A stretch of DNA of 64,000 bases from Aphelenchoides besseyi (Eukaryota; Nematoda; Chromadorea; Rhabditida; Aphelenchoididae), in assembly GCA_024699855.1 (NCBI GenBank), contig JAMPIQ010000001.1, positions 12,586,001 to 12,650,000 of the forward strand, given 5' to 3'. This document shows positions 53,701 through 64,000 of this stretch, one piece after another; within the stretch, counting starts at the first letter, position 1; every line of letters starts with the position of its first letter. The notes beneath the pieces are model-generated. The model saw only the letters and a list, made by a program, of their open reading frames with translations. It was not told where the DNA came from and ran no database searches. The translations under genes were made by a program, and so were the position numbers.

Positions 53701-56700
53701 AAATGGACCGTGCGCATGGTGTGCCGGTCCCTTTGCACGCATTGGTTTTTGTCTTTCCGTTTCGTGAGTCCATTCGATTTCCGTTAGATCATCAACGAAC
53801 AACCGGCTGAACGATCCAAAGGAGTCAACGAAGCATGAAGTCAGTCGACGAACGATCGCCAACATCCGATTGCATAATCACGCAGCTTTCACTTAACAAA
53901 ACGTGTTTACCGCACATACAACGAGTTGTTGGACTACCTCGTTAAGTCTGTCGGTCTTTCAGATTGACCGTAATTTGGTCGAACGACTCTGTCCGCTCAT
54001 CGACCTTTGAAACTCATAAACTTAACGGCTTTATAAACTGCGAATGCGCGACACAATGTCGACCAGTAGAAGATGGATGAGTTGATGGCAGATAATTGCG
54101 CCAACAATTGGAATCATGAAGATCACCCTCTAGGGACAAAACGATCCGAGACAATAGGAGCGTGTGAACGAAAATCTGTTGAGCTGAATGCCGAAAATCA
54201 AGTCGCTTGAACGAAAATTAAGATAAGTCAATAGATTGGCGAAGTGTAAAAAACGTCCAACCATCAAACCGCAATTCCGTTCGTCGATTGCAATCAGCCA
54301 GAACTTCATTGATGACCTCTGTCAAACACACCGATTGACCTTAACGGCTCGTGATTAATGAGCGGAGCGATCAATTGAGTTGTCAAACGGTACTGTGGAA
54401 TTGGAACTGCGGGATTAAGATAAGCCATTCGCTTGCTTTAACACGAAACTACGGGAGACGATTCAAATCGCGGCATTGGCGTTTGAAGTTGCGAAGTCGA
54501 TTGGAAGGTCAAACGTTGATCGGCAGCAATTTGGCGCTCGCACAAAAAATATATCAGAATATTCTACAGTGAAAAGAATATTGATGTCAAAAACGAATTA
54601 ACTCGTAGGCCACGCGCTTCATCCTCAGTGCGCTTGCAAAGACTTGTTGCTTGCTCATGAGCTTTAGTGTTACATCACGTTTGCTTGGAATTGCTAAGCT
54701 ATGGGCATCGTTTGACCTTCGCATTATTTGCCACATGATCTTACGTGTGCAATCGGCTGAACGAGCGCGCGAAACATCCGACCCGAAGTCAAACATCGTC
54801 GGCCAGATTGCAGGGCCACAGGTCGCCGAGTAAAACCGGAAATTGGCGATTGTGCTTCGCATTAGCAGGGTTGTTGATTTTGTTTGATCAGAGGTTGCTG
54901 TCCGTTCCGCTCAGCTTTCTTCAGAATTTGAAGTGGAAGTTTTCGAGTACACGCAAGAACGTGGTCACTCGTCTTGTTCCCACCGCAAGTTCATAATCGA
55001 AAACTTTTCTGCTCCATCTAAAGTCCATTGGATTGCAAAAGCGACAGATTGATTTGTAGATAAAATGGTTTTTGATAAGCAAACGGTCAATTTGTCGCAA
55101 ATCCCGTCGAACTTCAAAGACTCCCAACGGAGTCGAGAATTAGAGCTGATCGTCGTATAAGCGATTAACAACAATGGTAATGTCGAATGCTAAGAGAGTT
55201 CATACAACAAACAGCGATTGTACGAAATGTGGCCGGCGCGAATGCCAACAACCGCTCGGAAGTAAGTGGACGAACGGGAAAAAACGAATGGACCCGACGA
55301 CCAAACTGCTGACTGACCGGCCTTCATGCCAACGCACAGGCCTCTGGCTACGTATGGAACGCCCCTTTGGCAATGGAGAACTAGTGGACGACAAAAACAC
55401 GCGACATTCGCCGTCCTTTCCAACAATCCGCTTTGCAAGGTCACTTGTGCGGCCCGTTCCAAAAAAGAAACTCGTCGAGCGGACGCACGGAGCGTTAAAT
55501 TCCACGGTGTGAGTCCGTGATGGCCAAAGGCGCCGCGAACGTGACCACTTTTTGGGCGCGTTTTTTCGACCGAAACTCGAAGGTCGAGAAGCCGAGTGGA
55601 CGGCGGAATGTGCGAGTGATTAGTGGCCCCCACAAGCGTCGGAAACACGAACACTTTCAAACGTCCACTGAATTCGAGTAAAAAAATTAACTCCAAGAGA
55701 TACTCACATTCGATTAGAACACCCACTTAGAGATGAAAAGTTTCTGACACTCGAAAGAATCTTTGTGTAGAATCCCTTTACACAACAACCTTCATTGGCT
55801 AATGCAAATTGATTTGTACAGTAGAAAGAAAAGTCTCGGTCGAAACTCCAAAATGACATGCTTAAACGGAAACCATCGACTGCAACAAAACGCAAAAAAA
55901 CTTTTGGCTTCACGAATTCACGGGCCAACGGCCAAAAATGGACGGCAGAGTGCGAAACAGCAAAACAGTCCGTCCGTCTTTCAATTGGGAGCCGAGTGGT
56001 CATGGAAATTCTCGAGGCCTGAGGCGTTTTCAACGAACTCGGCAGTCGACGAACAAAAAACATTCACACGACTTCGAAGGCGAAAATTCGACTGACCAGC
56101 AGATTCGCTCTCTTCTTCCTCTCATGCCAACGAGCGCCATGACCTCTGAGATTTTGGACGATGACAACCGAATTATTTGGCCAACCAACTTCGTAACGTT
56201 GATGATCGTTTATTCACGCCTCTTCGATGACTATACACTCCAATGCAATTAGCCGTCAAGTGGTTTCCAATAGAAATATGAAAACGAATCACGGCCCCCG
56301 TTGACCATCGACTTAAAATCGTAAATGGAACAAAAACAAAGTCAACCAAAAACTACCTAAGCACGTGCTATCGATGGGAAAACTGCGAGTTGTGGATTGT
56401 TTGCGTTCCGTAGGCTCAGAGATTCTGAAGTGCAACGACGAAACGAGTGGCCTTTGCAGAGTCCATTTCGTTGACGGTGCCGAAAGCGGAAACCACAGAG
56501 TAACAAAATGCCGAAAGAATTGAACCGAAGCGACGAGAACGGAAACGACTGTCCATTGAAAAAACGCCGTCAATCCTCTCAACTGTTTTGAGAATCTTCA
56601 ACAAAAACAAACAAATCGATGGTGTTGACCAAAGGAATTTGGCCGCTTCAATCGACTTCTTCATTTGTTTGGTCGATTTCTATCCAGAACCGTTAGTCTA

Positions 56701-58914
56701 AGAAGCGAAAATGTTTTCACAACAAAAAGCAAACGATCGTTTTCAACAGATGAGCAGGTGCCAACGTTCGAAGGGCGAAGATGGCCGTTGGCTTCGGTTT
56801 GCTGGACGAGATTAACTGCGCGGTGTGGTGCCTGAGAGTAAACAGACTGATTAATGACTGCAATTTGCCGCCAATCGCCTCTAATTAGTCGATTTGAATT
56901 CATCATCTGAGTTGCAAGTCGTGGAAGACCGGTGGAAGTGACGTGAAGTTTGTCGTGAGCCGATTTGTTTGACGCACAAACAACGTCGTCGAATGTTTGC
57001 GTTTTGATGATTCGGCAAAAAAGATCGTCCCGTTTTGCGCAATTTCCTTGCCGTTTCACATCCGACCAGTTCTGGAACCTCCAAACGCGTCGTCTAATCA
57101 CGTGATTCACCCTCCCTTCGTAATCACCGGTCCACTTCTTTTCTACTTTTTTCTTTCTGTTTTTTTTTTGTTGACACGAGAAAATGGCCGACGTTTTCGT
57201 ATGTGCATATCCGGTTGACCAAAAAGCGTGAAAACAAAACCTGCAGACGAATTCCCGGGCGTTTTGTTCCGCCTGCTCACACCTCTCGTTCCCATGGAAT
57301 TGGACCCAAAATGGACACCAATCGTAGGACCATCCAGTAAAACACAGGAACGTGCAGAAGATATCGTTTGGGGTACTTAAACTAACTTCTTTAAACTCGT
57401 TACCTATAGCTACTACTTCGAATTGAATCAAAACGTACAAACGATAACTTTTTGCTCGTGATCGCATCATACTTTTCAGAAATTTTCTTTGTTGTTGAGT
57501 TCGGCAACAAACACAAATAAGAAGCGTTTAGGTTCTTCTCGTGTTGGCAGTATTTGCCTTCGAGCATCAGCTGACCAATCGGAAAAACAAGCGCCCGACT
57601 TCTAAAAATAGAACATCAAACGTCCGCGTTCTCCTTCGAAACTAAAGGCCGTTAAAGTTCGCTGGAAATAGCGAACGGACAAAAATAGACTTCGAATGAC
57701 CGGCGGGCAGTTTTGTAGTCCGACCGAGCCACAGGTGGAAATAACACCCGATGTCCATATTTAGAACGGCGTGTGTTTGCATTTGTGGCACGAGTTCGGT
57801 GCCGAAAGAGTGGACGAAGGCGATTAATTTAATCGCAAAGGGAGTTATTTTTGGTCATTGGACTCAAAATGAAATTCGGTCGTGTGTTCGTGCGAAGCAG
57901 AAAGAGACGACGAAGAACGTTACGAATTTCAAAGTTGGACATCAAAAACCGATCAGCTAAGAAATCAAAAAGAAACTTCCGACTGTTCAGAAGTACAATC
58001 CAAGAGCTAAACAGCCGATTCAAGGCAACTGGAAGATAAGTTGGCCAGTGGATTACATCGAACGTTCGATATCGCGAGAAATACCACGCATCTAAGCTGG
58101 TCAGGTATCGGGAGCCCAGAAACAAACTGAGTGACACGAAGAAGATTTCAACAAACAGAACGAAAGAATGACAAGTGGGTGAACAGAAAACAGCAAAAAT
58201 CATGCAAAAAATTGAGTCTCGAGTAATCGGGTGGTCGCAAAACGATCAGCTGGCAATGGACAGCCGTGGCGGTGATAAGCCGAAAAACATTGACCGGTCG
58301 CCATGAGACAACGACCGGAGGCGACACTCCTGTTCCGATGGAAAGAACGAACAAATCACACGACAAAAAAGAAGTGAGTTTAAAGCAAATTGCAAAATTG
58401 TTATCAGATCGATTGGCAAGTAGATCAATGCAAAGCTCCAGAATGCAAATTTAAACATTTCGACCTCAACACAGATTGCTGCTTATGATCATCGCTAGCA
58501 CTCAAACATAAGAATTCGAATAACAACATCTACGGTTAGAGATATATCTGCGTATCTCTTGTATAATATCAATTTAAAGGGACACTCTATAAATGGAAAC
58601 GTCATCCTGGTCATTCGAGAATGCTCGCTGGAGCGAAGAAATGATATGTTGTTTGATTCCCACGACCAGTGGACATCGTCCATCTTCTATCCTACACATT
58701 GCTTATGCCCAAATGAATTACAAATTAATTTGAAAACAATTTGCCGTCTGCATTCAACTGTATGAGCGTATTGTAATAACCGTACGATTTTACTGTAGTT
58801 GATCGAATTTGCATATATTAACTGAAGCATGCAAACTGCGAATCAAATTCAAACACTTCATTCAGCATCTTTCGTCATTTCAGCTTCTCGGCCACTAAAG
58901 TTTGTGAACTGAAG
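50778..58914. other. Gene-poor region, 8.1 kb
   Basis: Upstream of the zinc-finger gene. No domain-bearing frame or convincing splice series was found. Several long open frames (56661-57470 minus, 269 codons; 51708-52256 minus, 182; 55190-55726 minus, 178) look random in composition. A exceeds T on the plus strand in parts I counted, for example 30 A and 8 T at 52501-52560. Confidence 0.5.
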
Positions 58915-59809
58915 ATGCTTGTTGACGAGAGCAATTGGCTCATGACTGTTCTTTCTGGATGGTCAGTGAATAAAGATGTCAATGCACTTCGAATCCTGAT
59001 GATTGTTTTTACGATCTTCATCATTGATATCACGTTTCTGCTGCATTTGACTATTGGATGCGTCGATAAGAAACGTAAAAAAGTTTGTTGTTTCCAATCT
59101 TATCTTCTTAATTTGAACTCTCAGGCCGAAATTCCACTATCGTTACGTTCGGACTCCGCATTGAAGAAGCCTGTGGTTGCTCCAGCGAACTTCGCTTCCA
59201 GCAACGTCATGGTCAGTGGATCGACTGAAGGTGGAGCAGGAAACAGAAAGCTCGGGCGAGCGGGAAGCAACTCACGCGATAGTCGAAGTAACGAACAACC
59301 GGTCAAAGATGGAAAGTTGGGAGTCAAAACTCCCGGTCAACAAACTTTCGAGCAACCGGTTGACCCCGCCGATCTCGAAGACTACACTCAACAACCAACG
59401 GCGGAGATCAAACGCGAAGCAGAACAGAAAACTCAACGAGCCGTTCAAAAGTGAGTTATCGATGTTGATGTTCGTTAGTTTGATTTAGACTTCGTAAAAA
59501 ATTCGGCAAGAAAATGGATGCAAAAAATACGAAAGTTAAAGACGAACGATTTAAAGACCGTACCGAAACTATCGACGATCCGACACTCAAAACCAACGAT
59601 CAGATGCCGAGTGTCGAAACGGCTGAACAACGTGCAAAAACTCCCGTAGCTACGAATTCGGTTCACGTTGAAAAAACTCAAGTATCAATGTTTGTATGTT
59701 TAAAACGTTTTCTTATCTTCTGAATAACCATCTTCAGGTACAACCCACTAACGAACCGACAGCACAACAAAAACAGGCCGCCAAAGTCCATTTAGTTTCG
59801 CTCTTTTGA
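58915..59809 (+). CDS. Single-pass membrane protein, unrecognised
   Basis: Exons 58915-59082, 59125-59450, 59489-59681 and 59738-59809 join in frame to give 252 aa. One hydrophobic helix at about residues 25-49 (LRILMIVFTIFIIDITFLL) followed by VDKKRKK, so the long C-terminal part is probably cytosolic. That part is polar and of low complexity (Ser, Gly, Gln, Lys, Glu), with no cysteines in a pattern and no known domain. The pre-helix segment is short and lacks a signal peptide. Family unknown. Confidence 0.75.
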
Positions 59810-61586
59810 CTACGATCATGAGAAATAAACGGAACTTGAAGATCGTGTTCATTGAATCGACGTTTCGTTATTAACAAAATTGATTCGAAGTTGATGAAAA
59901 ACATGAAACGTGTTTATGTTCTTTAACACACGAATTGCTTCCAACAATGACAGATAGACACGACCAAAAAACTTAAAGACGATAAAGAAAGCGAATTTAT
60001 TTTTGCACAATAGCGAAATCAGAAAAGTTTGTATTTATTTAGAGGTGATCAATCTTTTCACTAGAACCAACAGAATCGATTTCGTGGGGTCGGTCAGGAG
60101 AAGCGAAGTGAAGGAGATGCGGCCAGTGATTTTTGTTGAGTTCGTACTTCTGGATCAACGTTCACTTAAGAGCAAGTTGGGGCGCTTGTCCACTTGCCTC
60201 ATGAACAAGATGTTCGGCATTGACATCCCTGAATTATACTCATTAATTGCGGGATACTGTAAGATAGAAAGCGGAGATTAAAAGTACATGGATAATAAGA
60301 AGTGATGCAAATTGGGATTTCTTGGATGATGATGCGAAGATTCTTTGGTGGTCTTTACGTGTGGTCTCTCGATAAAAAGCATCATTAGGAGTCAAGATTT
60401 TGGTAGTATGTTAATCGCCATTCAACGATTTCATCGAATAGAGTAGGTGGAGAAAAGTTCGAGAAACTGTTGACAATTTCTGTCCAAACACGCAATGAAA
60501 TGCGCTGGCGGAATGAATCGAAAAGATTTCTGTTAATCGCCAGTGTTCATAATCTCCATTTCTTGGTACACTTGTATAGATGAAGTTGTTTGTTTCCGTG
60601 TAGATGTTTGAGTCAAGACGGTCATGACAGAGAGCGGTTGGAAACGCAGTTCAGATGACAAATTTGACGGAAATTACGAATTTCCTCTTGTCATCATTCC
60701 TGAATGCATAACCCAAACTTTGCGCACATCCAGACAATAGCAATTTGGGTCTCTGGAATGGAATATTCCATGAATAACCGCGGGTCAGTGAGCCGCGAAG
60801 CTTTCGAGTGAAATGATAGCAGCCGTCTAGTTATTTAAACTGAAATTTTGATATCGTTTACTGTAAAATGCACTTGTGCATTTGAAGTCTGCGACTTTGA
60901 GCAATGATTTCCAATTTGCATCGATTCGTTTCTCTGTTGCATTCAAAACTACGCGACATACAAGGATTGGGGCCAAAGTTCTGAAGCATAATTAAACAAC
61001 TAACTTCGCTTCATTTGCGTCTTCATGTTATCGGCCCTAATTGCGACACTTTTCGTGAAGATCATGTGTCGTAGAAACCCAAAAATAGACTGTGAATGTT
61101 TACAAGACAACACCAATGAGTAGAAGAAAGAAGGTTACGTTCTACAGAATTGTTTTATGGAAATTGGCTGCTGCGTGCGTAGATTGTTAAAGATCTTAGA
61201 GTGATTACTGTAAGCTACTTTGATAGATCAAAAGGGTCAGCATACGGTAAGAGTATTTCTCTTTTGAACTCTTGGATTAAGGTAGGAGATTTAGAAATAT
61301 GAAAATATTTCGAATTGACGTTTTTGTGAAACGATACGATTGTAAGAAGCTTATTGTGAAGCCTAGGGTTTCCAGATAATCATGCGACATGGAAGACGTC
61401 AAAAAAGCATGTTGTAAAAATGGAAACAATATGAAACATTGAGAGTGACTTGAACAAGAACACAGAAGTCCAATAAACAGACTATCAAATGGTTAAGCTT
61501 ATGAATAGAATTGTTAGATTTTCTCTCAATCTTATGACAATATTAACAGAACGTAGCAAAAACGCAAATTGTCTTAAAATACTCAC
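59810..61586. other. Intergenic, A+T-rich
   Basis: A 92-codon frame at 60003-60281 has no recognisable domain. The 3' exons of the peptide gene at 61587 may lie in the right end but could not be fixed. Confidence 0.4.
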
Positions 61587-61899
61587 CAATTCTTCGCTTG
61601 TTCATATGCAACTGTTGGACTGTTCGCTTTCGGATCATACGTTTAATCGACGAATCAAGATGCAGCAAGTTGGGCATACCAAGACTTAGACGCCGTTTGT
61701 AGACTTCTGGTCGGAAGTATAAACTTTTTTGTTGCTCCAAGTTTCTCTGCGGTGGGAAATCACTCGAAAGATCTTGAGCGGATGAAACTGAAGAATCGAT
61801 GCTTAGAGTCGATGAATCGCTTAATTTGAGCGGTAATCCAACACTCAAACTGATGAACACGCTAATCATGTAGTAAACCAACTGGATATGAAGACGCAT
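61587..61899 (-). CDS. Secreted peptide precursor candidate, first exon
   Basis: One exon of 104 codons from ATG 61899 to a strong donor (gtgagt) at 61586. The first 21 residues form a signal peptide (MRLHIQLVYYMISVFISLSVG). The rest is Ser/Gln-rich and then has closely spaced basic cleavage sites: VYKRR, SSIKR, MIRKR and MNKRR, with LSLGMPNLLHLD between the first two. This is the layout of a neuropeptide or hormone precursor. The end (QQLHMNKRRI) is faintly like CRF/DH44 peptides, but that is weak. The 3' exon is not located, so the gene is partial. Confidence 0.5.
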
Positions 61900-61947
61900 C
61901 ACTTTGTTTGAACCTAATGATTGTGGTAGAGGCTGAAAGAGAACTCT

Positions 61948-61955
61948 GTTATATA
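61948..61955 (-). promoter_or_regulatory. TATA box of the peptide-precursor gene
   Basis: Minus-strand TATATAAC ends 49 bp upstream of the ATG at 61899, a suitable distance for a short leader. Confidence 0.5.
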
Positions 61956-64000
61956 CTCGATTCCTTCCTCGTAATGATGTAAATTCATAAACGACAAAAA
62001 TGATGCCACGAAATTTCCGACACTTTTTAACGTCATAACACGCCCCATCGTATTAAATTCCAACATGAAAATGATCCGAAACACAAAATGTACTTGAGTT
62101 GGATCAAGATCTCAATAATCAGAAATTGTATATGCATAATAGAACACCAATACAATTCAAAATGACCACCCGCACATTTCCGGTGGTGGGACAGCAGAAG
62201 TACTGTCTATCAATTTGACAAGAGAGCAAATACGATAGCATAGCAACTACACAAATTCAGACATTGTATTCCGACAAACGTTGTTTCAAACTAAAATTTT
62301 GAATGTCGATTCCGATAACCATTTTATACATAATGGTCGCGGAATGACGGGATTGTGAAAGTCGTTCACTGATTCTAAATTTCTTTATCTTCGCTTGTCA
62401 AACGACCATTCATTTGCTGCTGCAATGACGTAAATACGAGATCGTACACGTGAACACAACAGAAAGATATAAACTCTAACATAAATTTTAATCAGAGATC
62501 ATAAATATACGTTCAGGACAAATGAACTAAGATCTCAAACATAAAAAGAACAACAAAATGGGCGGCGAGAACGAAAACGTCAGTTGATGTATCAAACTCC
62601 GCCCATTGAAGCACAATGAGCAGACGAGCGGATGAAAAGCGGAAAATGCATCCGAGACGAATGGACACAACTATTAAGGAAGTTTGTAGAAAAGGTAGGA
62701 AATACATATAGGAAATTTAAGCTCGGAAGCATAACCAAAGGCTTTGTAATCGTTCTCAAGGAAGAAGTAACGATTAGTGTCGATAGACAGAGAACCTGGT
62801 ATTGTTCAAATGTTGCAAACAGCAAATCGACTACAAGGATCGCAGACCTCAAATATAGCTAGGCAGTTTAATCTGACCAGTACAAAAAATACACAGCAGA
62901 CTTTGATGCGTAAAGTGTTATGATTGTAACTCGTAAATCAACTTGAAATTTTTCTTAACACTTTTGACAGTCAAGCAAGGAATGATGCAAGTGCTGTTTC
63001 AGATACCGAACTCATTCCGGTCTTCGAACTGACGTTTTGAATTAAGAATATCTCGACTATTGGATTGAATGAAAGAACGGAACTTGCGAGGTGATAAAAC
63101 GAACCCAAGAGACTATGATATGGAAACGACAGAAACGTTTACTATTCCGCTAATTCGTTATATTTCCGAAGGCGAGCTACTAGACAAATCACAGCGTTTT
63201 TATGACGCATCTTGTCAATTCCCAATTAAGCATAAGTTTTTGCAGCGTGAGAATAAACAGCTTTATCGCGTCTGCTGAACCTCGATGCATTCGAAGAATA
63301 CGTCCGAGACTTCAAGGTAATCACTTCTTATTCTGTCATTCAATTGGAACCTTTTTGGGCAATTTGTGTTTATAACGTTACATGACAATCTGCGTCAACA
63401 ACGAGGAATAAACAAGAAGTCCTTGTTTTGAATTCAAGACCGAAATTACTGGTCACAAATTCATGGTAATTGCAGTGTACGAAATGAGGATTCAACTCTG
63501 TCGTCTCATGATTTGATGGACGTTGAGTTTTCCGTTAAGCGCTAAAGACATCGAATTAACGTACGTAAAAGTGAGGTGGTCAATCTGAATTTATGCTCCT
63601 ATTATATGTACCAGGAAGACAGACGGTTGACTCATTTGAAAAGAAATTTACGGCTTTGCGAGTAAGCAAATTGCCAGCCTTCGATTTGCATTTTGCAGAA
63701 TGACGTTTCGAGATTTTCTATTGAGAACATTTGTCTTGAAAAAATTGATGTCATTGCACAGTGAAACTTTAACGTCTAATGAAATGCAAACGATCCACGA
63801 CTATGAACAAGCAGAAAAGACAAAATGATGTTCATAATCGAGTTTATGTTCGAACAATGAACAGCAAATTTGTTGTCAAACCACATGATCTCCGGCAAAT
63901 TTGAAGACCATCAGTCGGTAATAATTGATACGATGACTATGTTGAACGCATGCACGAGGCAACTTTTACATTCTCGTGGTAACAAATAAATTCCTGTGTT
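61956..64000. other. Right end, no supported gene
   Basis: A+T-rich. Frames at 62632-62862 and 63069-63278 (plus) lack domains and splice support. Around 63430-63550 a broken frame with VYEMRIQLCRLMI faintly recalls the last exon of the nuclease-like gene at 4611, but the match is too weak to annotate. Confidence 0.4.

Noticed and set aside
55190..55726. 178-codon minus frame with overlapping frames on both strands
   Set aside because: Stop-poor composition explains all of them; none shows a domain.
63430..63550. Possible third relic of the nuclease-like gene
   Set aside because: Only a handful of residues align and the order of flanking motifs is not kept.

Overview
The window reads as nuclear DNA of a compact animal genome, most likely a nematode (possibly clade I/Dorylaimia, Trichuris- or Trichinella-like). 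Reasons: protein-coding genes split by many tiny GT-AG introns (almost all 36-51 nt), metazoan proteins throughout, a nematode-type 5S rRNA core, and pyrimidine-rich acceptors just upstream of many ATGs as expected with trans-splicing. The species call is inference.

Left part (1-33,100) is gene dense. In order: COX5A (3' part), TAF7, a four-TM protein, a decayed copy and an intact copy of a small nuclease-like protein (tandem duplication), a 79-aa minus-strand gene, a 5S rRNA gene, PRPF38A, a membrane-anchored carboxylesterase, a decayed gene, an ACOT8-type thioesterase, a seven-TM receptor (-), PP2A B55 subunit (-), ERCC6/CSB (-), TCP11L1-like (+, head to head with ERCC6), PRPP synthetase (-), an aldo-keto reductase (+), a short SH2 protein with a C-terminal membrane anchor (-), a papain-like protease (+), an enoyl-CoA hydratase (+) and an unrecognised 316-aa protein (-). 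Exon phases were followed through all junctions, so most models are complete and in frame.

Right part (33,100-64,000) is sparse. It holds TRMT112 (38.1 kb), one large C2H2 zinc-finger gene on the minus strand (43.3-50.8 kb; 12 exons including 20- and 30-nt microexons and a 4.2-kb intron), a single-pass membrane protein (58.9 kb) and a secreted peptide-precursor candidate (61.6 kb, minus, with a TATA box). The long gene-free stretches look A-rich/T-poor on the plus strand and flank the zinc-finger gene; they may be its regulatory or untranslated territory. A 29-base C run lies at 40,409.

No single pathway unites the genes. They are mostly housekeeping (respiration, transcription, splicing, DNA repair, nucleotide and lipid metabolism, translation) mixed with signalling genes. 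The most unusual items are the membrane-anchored Fer-type SH2 protein, the GC-AG intron in the thioesterase, a possible GA-AG intron in ERCC6, the decaying nuclease-like duplication and the candidate peptide precursor.
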